Below are positions 30,917 through 43,429 of a DNA stretch of 64,000 bases, piece by piece. Location of the stretch: positions 205,654 to 269,653 of the forward strand of contig CAMPET010000032.1 of the NCBI GenBank assembly GCA_946803715.1. The letters run 5' to 3'. The position numbers were made by a program, and so were the translations under genes. The notes under the pieces are model-generated. The model did not search any database. It was not told where the DNA came from and was given only the letters and a program-made list of their open reading frames with translations. The number at the start of each line of letters is the position of its first letter. The first letter of the stretch is position 1. Source of the stretch: Beroe ovata (taxonomy: Eukaryota; Ctenophora; Nuda; Beroida; Beroidae).

Positions 30917-33900
30917 ATGAATGGAATTGCTATTACTGCAATGATGGTTGAAGCTGAAGGAGATACATATCTTGATAAAGAAATGTGCTCCACGCAAGAC
31001 TCAGAAGTTCACTCAACATCAGACCGGTCAAGGAGGTAAGTTAAATGAGAATGGCAATCAAGTAGACCATGTAGAAGCAATATAATACCTATGTTACCAT
31101 ATTCATCGATGATCTTTATACAGACAATTCTCAGAGGTATCATTAATAGACAATAGACATCATAATCATTATCATGATTATAGGTTATAGGGATAGGGTT
31201 AAGAGTCTCTGTCTAGACATGCTCAGCATCCGCAATTCCCTTTTGATATGATTTTTCACACTGGTCTCAAGAGACTGGACAAGTCATGTTCAACTTGTCT
31301 TCGTCACGGCCATTCAGAGAACACTGACGGTAGCCGATTCTTACACTGGTTCAATACCTCTCTCATATGTTGAATGAATGCCCTTGTTTATCAGTTTGGT
31401 CAGATGAGAAGATGACATATATCTGTGCTATTTTTAGCACACCAGCGTCTAACTGATAATCCAATAAGACGAGTGTATTGTTTCACATTCAGGGCTGGTG
31501 TATATCACATTACAAAGGGCTATACAATGGGATATCACATACTATGAAGTAGAGGTATGGGCTGATTGTATAATGTTTACCCAAACATCTGTGATCACCG
31601 AGCAGTGTTGACTGCATGTTGTCAACATCGTCCAATACTAAATGAATAGTATAGTACTTACGTCAAACAAGTTGTATTTTAGTATGGAATACTTATACAA
31701 TGACAGGATATTGGATTGAGTTGCTATTATTTTGCCGAGATCATTTAGATGGGGCATGGGCAACACCATTATCATGTGCCGAATTGGCAATTGCTCTCTT
31801 CTTCACTCGTGGCGGTGGACCCCTATGAGTCACCGAAGTGCTTTAACCAGGATCCACTATCAGCAGCCATCGTAGGTCTTGTCAATGTCCATCTATAATA
31901 CTAAAGAATCTATAGTTTCACGTAACAACCTGTTCATACCACAACCCCTTTGGTTGCTTTTGAATTGAGTGACATATTATAGCTTATTTTCACTTCTGAG
32001 AGTTCCCATAACTGCTCTGGTTTCCCTAGAGCCCTTAATCCTTATAGAATGTATACAGTCTGCTATTTAGATCGAATTCGAACTTTTATAGGAAAAATAC
32101 GTGAGAATCATTTCTCTCTTGAAGGAGACTGTTTATGAAAACATCTGTGAATACATGAATCTGTGAATACAGTACAGCAAGGAGACGTTGATGATAATTG
32201 TAATGTTTCTGATTGAGTGCAGCGTATCAGTGCAGCTATTACCCACTGTGTAACTGAACCTCGGAGCTCCTCATTTGAAGTCTACAGAGTGTGTACATAT
32301 GACGTCACGCAAGCGTAGGGATGAGAGCTATGAGGGATATTGTTCACGTTATTGCTAGCAGATTGCGTGTTTGTGTCATATAAAGTACGTCTTTTCAGTA
32401 GCCACTGCAACAGTTCAAAGCGCGCGTGCGCAGTCAATTTGATTGCCGATCGATAATTTTGAATCAACATTTGACCTCAATGCGCGCCAATCATCACTCC
32501 TAAACGCGACTCCTAACGATTATAAAATAACTTAATTGATTGCAAGCAATTAAGATTCCAACATTTCATAACATGGTTACTATAACGAGTATACATATTT
32601 CAGTCACAGTGTTGAGAGCATTCTAACTGCTAAGAGCTTCGCAAGAAATATTCCTGGATTGGTACACACTTTATCAGACCAAGAAAAAAGTGAGTTTTTT
32701 TACTATGTGCCATATAGTTATTCAAGTTCTTCAAACTTCAAAGGATTGGAAAGGAATATGTTTACCGAAATAGCCCATTGGAGTTTGATTTAGGTACCGA
32801 TGTATCATTATGAATCATCAATCAATATCCGTTCATATCATTCCGGAGATAGTTCTAAATTCTTTATTTACCTATCTTTTATATTATTTACCTATCTTTT
32901 ATATTATTTACCTATCTTTTATAGTTCTACCACTTGAGGGTCACGGAGGTGAGTATCATGTGCAACGTATGTGTACACTGTACACTGTACAATGAACGAT
33001 GTATACATGCGCTTCGAGCTAGCTGTTTCGATCATCATTAAACTTTGTAAATTCTTATCCAATGCCAGAGGAAGTTATTAATATGTCACAGTCATCACGA
33101 TGATCTGACAGAAGTATTCCATCGCTAATTAGTATTCCATCGCTAATTAGTGGCAATTGGCAAATGCTTCAACTGCCTTACCCCGTTTATTATGCTATTA
33201 TATCTACGATGAACAAACCACTGAATTTTCGAACTTCCCAGGTTTGATAAAATGTGTCACGCAACGTATTCTAGACGAGGTGATGCCTCAGCCAGAGTCT
33301 CAGAGACCTACCCATCTAGAACATTCCATTCAACTGGTTCGTGTGGAGAATTATAATCTTGTCGCGACCATGGCAATGGAATTATCAGCTCCTATTATCC
33401 ATTGCGAACTGGTATACTTTTCACAGCCGACCCCGATGTGTTTAGGTCTAATTATCTTGTCTCGATCAACAATTAGACTTGGTTCAATGCGATGGAGATC
33501 GACAATTATTCTGAGTTTGCCCAACACTCCAACAGTGCGCGGGACGCAGTATCCAACAATGTTATTTTCAATCACATAATGATGGCAATATTTTGCGATG
33601 TAATCAAAGTCGGCAGGAGTATGACGGAAGTATTGTGCTTCAGGTGGTGCCTGGTGCGGCGAAAAGCTCTGACAGTAAGAAGCGATACATGGTAATCATG
33701 GTCGGGTCCCATTCTGACCCTAACAGTGACCAGGACGTTCATGAGCACGCCATCCTGGGTATCAACATCAACAACCTGCCTGATAGTGCGCCACCCTGTC
33801 CAAACCACACCGAGGTTTGTGTATGAGTTGTGAAACACAAGGAAATATGTTATCCATGGTTTTTGTAAACTCCCACTAACGCCAAGTCTATCAGTCGCCC

Positions 33901-36900
33901 ACAGACTGTCAAGGGGAGATCACAGTAGCTGTAGCATTACCTGTCACTGAGGCAATCAGCATTGAGATGGATGGGGACGGTGGGATAAAGATCAGATCAT
34001 CTCAGAATGACATTCAGTACATCTTCAAACCTGTCAATCTGCAAGCGCTGTGGTTCGTCCAATCTCCCTTATCACTGCAACAATTCAATGCAGTGACGCA
34101 TTTTACTGTACTATCTCATTGTAGTGACAGATTTCACTGTATTATCTCATTACAGTGACACACTTCACTGTATTATCTAATTGCAGTGACACACTTCTTC
34201 GTACTGTCTCACTGCAGTGACACACTTCACTGTACCAGCGACTTCACTGCAGCGACTCACCCGTTATCTCACCCAGGGTATCGTACTCCTATCTGAACTG
34301 TAGCATCGAGAACGCCCGTCAACTAAACCTGTTTCCGGGTAGCAAGAACCACCATACGTGGACAGGGTGCTACACTGCAAAGTTACCCGATGTTCTGGAT
34401 CCAGAGGATGAATGGTGAGATATTGGGACTATGATAATTGGACTATATAATCAGGGGGCAGGGTGTGGTCATGACAGTTTCATCACGAGATATACGCTCT
34501 ATTTTCGGGCTCCCTATCATATTCCAATGTGATTCCCGATTCATAACACATCTCTCTTTTTTTCTGAAGGGAGGACAACTCTCAGATCGAGCATCAAATC
34601 GGGACACATGAGTTTAAAGAGTAAGTGCAATATCCCAACTATGATTATATTCTACGTGTTGAATTCAATTATATACCCTCACAGTGTTGTTGTAGGGTTT
34701 CGCCTGCCACTGCTACATTTCTAGCTAGTAAGCGAAGGGAACATTCCAAACAGTCAAAGTTGTGGATGGTGTAACGGTCGTATTTGCAGTGAGAAAATAA
34801 AACGGCTGATGGAGAAGATGCTGTTAAGGATGAAGGACATAATTATGACGATAGATTTGGATAATGCTAGTTGTTTAGAGATTAGGAAACAGCTCGAAGA
34901 CGAATTCAGTGTTAATCTCACCCCATACAAACGATTTATAGATGAACAGGTTGGTATATTTCTAGTGCTGACTAGAGTAGTATCAAACTATATCAGTACT
35001 ATGGAAATAATACTGCACACGTTGCGCGCCCCTATTCTACTCAGTGAACTATAAAAAAAGTCGTAGAACCAAGCGGCAGATTGGGTCACGCAACGTGGGA
35101 ACAGAAATAATAATGGGAAATAGTGGGGACTGTTATTTACCAGATACACACGATCTGTATTTCAGATTGTTAAGGTGTTTGGACAGTCATCAGAACCACC
35201 AAACCAGATCTTTGACTATCTGTACTTGGGAAACGAGTGGAATGCGAGCAATCTGACAGAGCTGAAAACGACGGGAATCACTCACATCCTCAACGTTACC
35301 ATGGAAATCGCAAACTTTTTCAGTCACGAATTTATCTACAAAACTATCAGGTTTTACTCCTATCACTATCAGGTTTACTTCTTTTATTTTACCCTTCTCC
35401 GCAGTCCGCAGTGGACTGTTATTATTGAGCTAACGGACTATATAGCTTAAGTAGCCGAATGACAAACAGCAGCTCATCCAAAATCCGAGCGAGAATCGAT
35501 TCATCGTTCAAAAATCATAGCGACCGATTAGAGCAGCTGTTACACTCCGACTAAGTGGCATTTTCTCCCCCAGGATTCGTGACGATGAGGTGAGCCACCT
35601 GCAGCAGTATTGGGACGAGACGTACAATTTTATCAAGGACGCCAAGCGACAGAACAAGAAAGTCTTCGTACACTGCCGTATGGGTGTATCAAGATCAGCA
35701 TCTTGTGTAAGTATGTAAAAACTGTTGTGTGAGTGCATTGCAACTGTTGTGTGAGTGTATTGCAACTGTTGTGTGAGTGTATTGCAAGTGTTGTGTTGTA
35801 TTGCAACTGTTGTGTGAGACGTGAGTGTATTGCAACTGTTTTGTGAGTGTATTGCAACTGTTGTGTGAGTGTATTGCAACTGTTGTGTGAGTACTGAGTG
35901 TAATACAGCTGTCTATATAGCTGGTTGCCGGTAGTGCTCTTGTGGAGGAGAGAGAATGGGAATTCTCTTTCCTTGCTAGTGGAAACAGTGCACTCGTCCA
36001 GTAGAAACAGTACACTCGTCCAGTAGAAACAGTACACTTGTCCAGTAGAAACAGTACACTCTTGCAGGTTATCGCCTATATTATGAAGGAGTACTCCATG
36101 AACATAACGGTTGCTCAAGATTATGTCAAGAAAATCCGGCCCTGTGTTAAGCCCAATGCTGGTTTTCTTCAACAATTGGTCGAGTACAATGGGATCCTGG
36201 AAGCAAGGTAAGCTATATACTTTCAGTACCCACTGACGGTTGAAAAATTTGTTCTCCTTATGCTCGAAACATTCATGTCGACGTGAACGAAGCATCATGA
36301 TGATCAATTCAGGATAGAATCGATATGAAATATAGACGTTTTTCATCCCAGGTACAACAATACATACGGTATTCACGCCAAGAGGCGGTTAGCCCGGTGT
36401 CCGCAGATATCGGAACAGAAGCTTATCACTGAACGGTGGTTGAAGGAGTATGGATACAGAAACCAGGAGGCTGCTCTGTCAGACAGCCAGGTTAGTCACC
36501 AAATATAAACCAGTCCACAGTTCCTACCTTGTGGACTGTGGCTTGAACTTACAAGTTCCTGGTATATATGAAGTCTGTAGTTTGAGCGGTGTATGTCTTA
36601 TTCCGATACGAGTGTCAGTATATCATCATGTGACGTCATTATTAGGAGAATATTGAATCGGAAGATAATCGGTTAGTGGTGAATGACCGTCCCGTGGATG
36701 GTAACAAGAAGGTGTCAGAGTGGATGGAAATGAATGAGGTGACGGGATGTAGTAACAGTGTACCCTCATCACCCCCCTCTCATCAGAAAGTCCTCCTTCC
36801 GGGCCTACTTTTCCAGGTACAGAAAACCTCATAGATCACGATATCACGACACGAGTCTTGAAAGATTTATTGCTTTTTCACATATCGTCTTCCATGCAGC

Positions 36901-38870
36901 TCTCCTTCAACATCATCGTGTTGTCCTCTCTTGACGCAAATCATCTCTCCAAATTTCTCACGTCATGACATTGACATGATCCACCTGATCACATATCACA
37001 ATAAAACCCGTTTTTACAGCTGAAGCAGGCAGAAGAGGACAACTGTTCGGAGACCAGAGCACCTCATTCCATCCCTCCCCAACCAACAACCTCCACCCCC
37101 CACCCTGCCCATCACCGTCACGGAGACGTCATCGTCACCATGACAACATCACCTACTCTACAGTTGATAGAACCCCTCAGACTCAGTGATTCGTCCATCA
37201 GCTGTAGTTTAGCATCACGCGCCGTGTCCTGTCCACAGCGGACTGCTGCCTCCTCGCGTGAGGATGTCACGTCACGTGAGACAGCGTCGCGTGAGTTCAC
37301 AGCCTCGCGTGAGCTGATCTGTCACCGCGGTGATGTTCTCTGCGCGGTAGCGGCAGCGCGTCCCGACCATGATCTGAGCGCTGACGGACCGTATTATCCT
37401 GCCGATCTGGAAAATGAGGTGGAAACCGTTGCGGAGGGGGTGGTGGGTGACCATGAGATGCAGAATCTGGTGAAGGAGGCTGTGGTTCATCGGATCAAGA
37501 GTAACCCCAGCTTCAGGAGAAAAACAGTTGGTGGAGGGGTGGTGAGGAGTTGTGTGGTTCAAATTGAGGTGAGACATCCACTTTCAGTATGATTCAGCCT
37601 ATGTATGAGAGTATGTTATGGGGAACCAAGTACGACACTGTTAGTGTCAGTGTCATTAGAATAAGAAAATCCTAGTTCCAGCGTTGAATTGCGTCTCATT
37701 GACCCTCTATATAATGATCTCACAATATTAGGGCAACATTATACAGTATCAGATGGTTCAAATGGTAAGACTGGAATACGTAAGATTCGTGTTCTCGAAA
37801 AGTTAGAATCGTACATGCATGAGGAGTTGAAGCACTGTGTCACTTTGACATCGGCATAGTTTTGACTTGATGTGTTGTAGAAAATAAGCATTGATCAGGG
37901 TGTGACTTCACTGTGACATGGGTTATAAAACTCAGGTACCCATGCCTGCCGATATTAGTTATAAAGTAAAGTCAAAAGTGTATGATGTGTGAAAGAGGGA
38001 TTTTTTGGATACTTTGATGATAAATAGGACAAGAAGTGGTGTAACGAAAATTTTACTGTAGCACTAAAACGAAGCATCGTGATTGCGTCTACTTTCAGTA
38101 GCATGATATGGACTCCATTTGCCACCTAATCATGTCACCATATTATATAGTGTCTAGTCTCTTATGATGCTATTTCGGATATGCGTGATTGCATTGCCTG
38201 CAAATGATGGAGCACTATTTAAGAGATTGTCGTGGTATTTAAGCGGCATTGGACCATCGTAAGCTAATTATTGTACGTGTTCACGCCTACTTTGTACAGG
38301 TACGCAACGAGGCTGAGAACTATTTGTCTCGAGAACGAGCTAAGAGTATGGATAACTATACCATAAAGAGAATGAAGAAGATAAAGCAGACCCAGTCATG
38401 GGTTGACTACGTTTCTACAAGTAATACAGGTAGGATACAACGATTATTTGGTTGCTGTTGTGATTTTACTTTAGGGGTAGCCCATTCAGATCGTTTTGCT
38501 CGTGTTAATACTGCTAAATTCAGTTTCAGAACCCCACTTAAAACTCAAGAAAGAGCACAAGTGTAAGAAGGAGCATGCTAAGTTCCGACAAGGTGGCCAG
38601 AAGATTTGTGCAAGTATCAAGAAAATTATCGAGCGTTTAGTTTCCGGTCGCCCTGATAAACAGAGCACCAAAACTTGTGAAGACGTGAGAGGTGATGGTG
38701 TGTCTGATCAGAAGGGGGCTGGAATTCTGGTGGCGGATGGCAACACCATGCCCGGTAACCGTATGTCAATGCCCATTTTACAAGATGGTGCCATGCGTAT
38801 TGCCATCCCAAAGAGACGGTGCAAAAGCGGAGAGTTTCCTGCTGGCGGATTGCGGACTGAGGCCCGCTGA
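30917..38870 (+). CDS. SSH: Slingshot-type protein phosphatase (cofilin phosphatase)
   Basis: About 18 exons. Slingshot is a dual-specificity phosphatase that reactivates cofilin and so promotes actin turnover. The first exon I assign (30917-31035) is tentative; exons 32604-32689, 32925-32948 (24 nt) and one starting at 33242 join in phase. The N-terminal SSH domain shows KKRYMVIMVGSHSD and MDGDGGIKIRSS then YIFKPVNLQALW. The DEK-like segment has EIRKQLEDEFSVNLTPYKRFID. The catalytic domain reads QIFDYLYLGNEWNASNL, THILNVTMEI and the active site VHCRMGVSRSAS (HCX5R intact), then AYIMKEYSMN, DYVKKIRPCVKPNAGF and QQLVEYNGIL. Downstream exons carry a Ser/Thr/Arg-rich tail (37020-37567) and a basic C-terminal exon ending at 38870. 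Introns hold several tandem repeats. SSH identity is firm; the extreme 5' and 3' exons are less so. Confidence 0.92.
32861..32924. repeat. 20-bp tandem repeat abutting a microexon splice acceptor
   Basis: Three copies of ttatttacctatcttttata lead directly into the tag acceptor of the 24-nt SSH exon at 32925-32948, so the repeat supplies its polypyrimidine tract. Confidence 0.85.
34080..34265. repeat. Degenerate cagtgacacacttcactgta tandem repeat in SSH intron
   Basis: Five or so imperfect copies of a unit of about 31 bp built on cattgcagtgacacacttcac, immediately upstream of the exon encoding SYLNCSIENARQLN. Confidence 0.8.
35712..35895. repeat. 22-bp tandem repeat (gagtgtattgcaactgttgtgt) in SSH intron
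   Basis: About seven copies right after the donor of the catalytic exon (SSH active-site motif HCRMGVSRS). Some are shortened. Confidence 0.85.
35985..36063. repeat. 22-bp tandem repeat (cagtagaaacagtacactcg) before an SSH exon
   Basis: Three to four copies ending about 5 bp before the acceptor of the exon that encodes VIAYIMKEYSM. A second tandem array within the same 360-bp intron as the one at 35712. Confidence 0.85.
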
Positions 38871-39772
38871 AAATGTTGAGTCCCATAACCAACTTAGTGT
38901 TCCAATCGATCACAGTCTAAAGCTTATTAATTAAATTATCCTCAACTTAGTGCGGTCATTAGTTAGCCAACTAATTTTAAGTGATTTTTATTTACTTCTC
39001 TGCATGAAATCAGTTTTGTTTTTGTTGCTCCAAATAAATTATGAAGTACACATTGCTTGGAGTAGAAGTTTAACTGACAACTGCTAATGAAACAGGCTCG
39101 GAACGTGCGGATATTGTTCCATTTGATTTTGTTATTCCATTCGCTAATTCTAAACTTGAACTGCATATTTAATTCTATTCCCCGATGTTGTTAATTTTAA
39201 TCTTGATTTTCTGCTTTGGCTCATTGATTTAATATTGTGTTTGATTGATTTGGAAGTAAAAGGATAAAATCTTAATTAACTGGACAGCTGTACTGCCCCT
39301 ACTGTGCCGCGTAACGCGACAGCACGGAAAGTATGCACATTCGTGCGCGCGCGGCGCGCACACAATTGAGAATTGCTATCGTTCCCTGATTATCCACAAT
39401 TTTGGTTTCACGCCGTACAATAATGTGATTCCAGGATCAAATTTGCGCCAATAATGTGATTCCAGGATCAACATTGCGCCAAAATCGGAATGCTTACGCG
39501 TATGTGTACACATATATATACACAAACCACAGTCAGAGCTAGTCAGAGAGAATTTAAAAAACATACAGTTGAACCTGACATCAAGAATCTGTAAGAGATC
39601 ACGTGGATTAAAAAAGATACTTTTCTTAGGTAGACTAAAACTGATGTGTATAAGAAGTTTCAAATTCGTGTTTCCTACGTCTTTTAGTGGTTGAAGCACT
39701 TTATCTGACTTCATTTGATTGGAGGATGAGAGCGAAAAAACATATCGACACTGCATACGATCACATAAGTCA
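38871..39772. other. Intergenic AT-rich region with one CpG-rich island
   Basis: No supported gene. A gtgcgcgcgcggcgcgcac palindrome lies at 39343-39361. A duplicated taatgtgattccaggatcaa segment lies at 39420-39473. An acgcgtatgtgtacacat sequence at about 39496 resembles the terminal repeat of the intron element at 40407. Open frame 39376-39756 (minus) has no family resemblance. Confidence 0.5.
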
Positions 39773-41236
39773 TCAAGGTTCTACTTTGCGGCCATGCTTA
39801 TGATTCACATTCAGAACGACCCATGAAATGGCGGGTTCCGAACGCCGCAACCCTTTTCTCGGCTGATTTGACGGAACCACAGTTGATAAAGAGGAATTCC
39901 CAATAGATTGCAAAATGAACTGATGTAAACGACTGATCAGCCTATATTTGCACCCCTCACATGATAATCCATATCTTCGGCAGAGATGCCTGAGATAAAA
40001 CTCCTTCTGCATCCACAGATCAGGCAATGCCATCTCTTTCAATGCCCCACTAAGATTACCCCGGAGCTGTGTCTGAGTCCCTCCATCCGATTCCTCGTCA
40101 TCAGCGTCTTCGCCGTGGCGCAGAAACTGAGAAACACGCCGTTTCCTCCGCCTCGTCCTCCCCCTCAATCTCCGGGCTTTACGATGACTGATAAGTCCCT
40201 TCGCTTTCTTTATAATTAACTGGGGCAAACAAGTCTTGGATTGCATCCAACATCTCTGCTGCACGTCTGATTTACTTATATTCTCCGCTATTTGACACTC
40301 TTTGGGAGGAGAAAATTTACCTCCGGCATTCAAAGGTTCATTGATAGATATATCCGAGATAAGATTTGATTCGCCCTGTTTACCATCTCCAGTTTTATCG
40401 CTTTGACTCTAACCGGTATGTGTACACATGGAAGGAAGAGTGGACGGAAAGAAAAAGACGCGCACTTTACAGTGAAACTGCTTACAATTGCTAACAATTG
40501 CGCGTCTATTTTTCCTTCCATCCGCCTTTTTTTCCATGTGTACACATACGCGTTAGAATCGTGATCGCCATGGTTCTTTTTTGTTCTTCCGTTTTGCGAC
40601 CAAAGTCCGTCAAATATAGCAAAAATGTCCAACTTCCTTGACTGCACCTGCTCTTTGTTGTCCTTATTTGATTTCTTTACCGGACAACACCTATCTTTGT
40701 TTTCAGCCCGTGGGACACCAGCCAGTTTAGTATCGGCTGAACATATATTGGAGCTATTTCTAGAGTTTCCTCTCCATAAGTTACTGCTGACTGAGTCATG
40801 TTGAGGATCTGAAGTTTTTTGTGGCGAGCTGAAGCTGGGGATAGATACAGGTGATGCATCGTATGGAATGATGATGTCATCAGGTCCTGGTAGTATGATT
40901 GTCCTGGTACACGAAAAGTGCTTCCTGTTAGGAAATTCCAGAGCTCCTTTTGGAGTACTGATGTGTTTCAAAGAATCTTTACTCTGCTTCTTTTCTACTC
41001 GTCTCCGTTTGCTGCGTTCAATCTGAGAGTTTAATCAAAATTATATTTTCCAGATTGCCACAGTCATCGAATACATAAACAAATTCCTACTACAACCTAC
41101 AGTCTATTCATAAGTAAGAAATAAGAAGTCAATCCGGGTGCTTTACCTGTGTCAAAGGTGGAAGTTTATTTCCTTTAGTGGTACAGATGTCACTCTCATT
41201 CTCCCCAGTCTGGTCATTGGTTGACAAGTCCATCAT
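39773..41236 (-). CDS. Unrecognised basic protein with a SAP-like segment
   Basis: Three coding exons assigned: 41236 to about 41147 (MMDLSTNDQTGENESD, ending TQ at GTAAAG), about 41023..40550 (beginning IERSKRRRVEKKQSKDSLKH) and 40406..39773. Joined in frame they give about 400 residues. The N-terminal half is polar with LPGPDDIIIPYDASPVSIPS. The C-terminal half has a strongly basic cluster (HRKARRLRGRTRRRKRRVSQ), an acidic patch (EDADDEESDGG), and a segment MQKEFYLRHLCRRYGLSCEGCKYRLISRLHQF that looks like a SAP helix-extended-loop-helix DNA-binding motif. Nuclear localisation and DNA association are inference. I do not recognise a family. The second intron consists of an inverted-repeat element (see 40407-40557). 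Confidence 0.6.
40407..40557. mobile_element. Inverted-repeat element coinciding with an intron
   Basis: Terminal inverted repeats of about 24 bp (tctaac, two variable bases, gtatgtgtacacatgg) at 40408-40431 and 40533-40557, with imperfect mirroring through to the acgcgca/tgcgcgt core. On the minus strand the intron donor is the gtatgt inside the first TIR (GT at 40549-40548) and the acceptor is the ttagag at the outer end of the second (AG at 40408-40407). The 143-nt intron is thus almost the whole element, with 8 bp of it left as exon. Confidence 0.8.
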
Positions 41237-41910
41237 CCAACATATGTATTACATGCTGAAAAGTCGCAACAATCAAAACAATGGTTTTAATCTAAATGAC
41301 TTGATACTACAGGAGTTTTTCACTTAAAAGATTGAGAATGAAATAACTTAACTCAAAATATACCATCATCTTGCCTAGTGTTTATAAGCCCATCTTAACA
41401 GTACTCACTCGCCCTAGCTGCTTAATGGCATCAGCTGGGCCTAACAGCACCAGGCAAACCCTATACTTCCATTGAAGGGAGTTTTTGTTGCAAAGCAAGG
41501 GTCTGGGCACAGGCGGTTGCCTCAGAACCTTAAATTTGTCTGTAGACTCTTGGGGGACCGTTCACATATTACGTTATCAGCCGAGGGGGGAGGGGGTATC
41601 CAAATGATTATGCTTGATTACGGAGGGGGATGGGGTTTTGACCTTGATTACGTAATCAAGACATCTTAAAAATTCTTGGCCCTTGACGCCTGTCAGACTG
41701 CAAGTCCAGAGTTTGACATGCATCATTTTCTCTGATTAGGTTTACACTATGCGTGTATACCTCTGGCGGGTCAAGTGGTATATCACGGTTTCAATTATCA
41801 GATCACGTGACACTTGAGCAGTGTGTTACGAGCTCATTAGGCACAGGTTTGAAACACAAGTTAATACCACGTGGCTTAACGTAAGAGATAAGTAACTGTA
41901 TGCAGGTTAG
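41237..41910. other. Intergenic region
   Basis: No gene supported. An acgtaatatgtgaacrgtcc-type segment appears twice, facing opposite ways (41555-41580 and 42775-42800), with ggaggggg-rich flanks, suggesting a larger inverted repeat of about 1.25 kb with its tandem array in the middle. Confidence 0.5.
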
Positions 41911-41914
41911 AATC

Positions 41915-42265
41915 TGTAACTGAGCGTATACTCACTGTATATCGCTAGCACTCTCTGTGCTTCCTTCAACCGAGCGTATACTCACTGTATCTCGCTTTCA
42001 TTCACTGTGCTTCCTTTTACCGAGCGTTTTACTCACTGAATTAGGATTGCTAGCACCCACTGTGCTTCCTTCTGCTGAGCGAAAACTCACTGTATATCGC
42101 TAGCACTCACTGTGCTTCCTTCTACAGAGCGTATACTCACTGTATATNCGCTAGCACTCACTGTGCTCCCTTCTTCTGAGCGTATACTCAGTATATCGCT
42201 AGCACTCACTGTGCTTCCTTCTATAGAGCGTATACTCACTGTTTATTGCTAGCACTCACTATTCT
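41915..42265. repeat. ~48-bp tandem array (gagcgtatactcactgtata)
   Basis: Seven or so copies of a unit containing gagcgtatactcactgtata, tcgctagcactcactgtgct and tccttct. The N at 42148 lies inside it, so copy number in the assembly is unreliable. Confidence 0.9.
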
Positions 42266-43002
42266 TTTTTCTGTTACAACTTAGTACTAGTTGTACTCCC
42301 TTCAAGGAGGCATATATCGCTGGACACTTACAACTGTGTGCCTCTCTACTGGGCGTATAAACTCAGTGCTCCACTCAAAATGGCCAATAGGCCCCACCAG
42401 ATACAATACAGTGAATAACAGTCGGCATACTATGCAATCAAAGCAGCCTGTAGAGCGAGTGTAAGCCAGTCTGTGAACATCCTACAGGCATGCCTGTTAA
42501 GTCCTGGATCAAAATGTTCAAGGTTGCCTCACGACCTAGGGATCTGAATACTAACAGACAGCAAGGAAGTCCAAAGTCATTTTGCCACACCCCCTCCATT
42601 AAGCCTTTAATCCACCAGAGAATGCTCTTTATCATACTCCTTTGTCCCTTTCAGATCTTTGTGTACAAAGAGGGGGGGATGGGTCGTGATTACGTAATAT
42701 TTCTCTTCTGAGAGGGGGGTTTGTGCTTTGATTACAGATGATTACCAGGGGGAGGGGTGAAAAATGCCGAAATTTTGATAACGTAATATGTGAACAGTCC
42801 CTTGTTGGAGATAATCCTGTTACTAGAATCCTGTTACTAGATATTTATTCCCCTCCCACTACATTCTACCTAAATGAGGATGGCCACTCAAGTATTCATT
42901 AAACCTGTCTTTTTTCAAATTAGCAACTTAAATACTGAACTTCAATACTGCCTCTTATTTACTAATCCTACCAAAAATTGCTACCAAAAATTGCTAAGGA
43001 AT

Positions 43003-43078
43003 CAGTTAAATCAGATTAAATCAGATTAAATCAGATTAAATCAGATTAAATCAGATTAAATCAGATTAAATCAGATTT
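43003..43078. repeat. 10-bp tandem repeat (tcagattaaa)
   Basis: Seven to eight exact copies of tcagattaaa. The period nearly matches one DNA helical turn. Confidence 0.95.
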
Positions 43079-43080
43079 AG

Positions 43081-43175
43081 TGTAACAGTTGGCTTTCCAT
43101 GCAATAGTATTTCCGCCTACCAGGCCATGGATAGAATCCCACCAGCAGGGGTAGGGAGTAACCCTACAATGGAAA
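43081..43175. repeat. Possible tRNA-derived SINE fragment
   Basis: The sequence ttggctttccatgcaatagt...ccgcctaccaggcc...gatagaatcccaccagc has the spacing and some bases of tRNA A and B boxes, and its end (cagcaggggtagggagtaaccctaca) recurs inverted at about 30570-30625. Promoter boxes are degenerate, so this is suggestive only. Confidence 0.3.
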
Positions 43176-43429
43176 TCATGGATAAGCAACATTTCAATGC
43201 AACAAATGTTTTAAACCTTTTGGCTAGATCACATTCAACCGCGTTTCATTTTATTTTCATGAATCAAGAATAAATAGAATTTCCAGATTTTCAAATTAAT
43301 TATAAGCGCTAGTTAGCGTGCGCGCAGTGCGCACTTAAAGTCGTTTTTTCGATTTATTTTTGTAAAAATTCAAATAGAATCACTCATGGTTTGAAAATCT
43401 CTCCTGTCTGTTCTTGACAAACCAATGGC

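Noticed and set aside
33351-33838. Minus-strand frames opposite SSH exons
   Set aside because: Shadows of the SSH coding exons; no independent support.
35508-36376. 247-codon minus-strand frame in the SSH intron
   Set aside because: Its length comes from in-frame reading of the 22-bp tandem repeats (repeated HNSCNTLTQQLQYTHT-like sequence).
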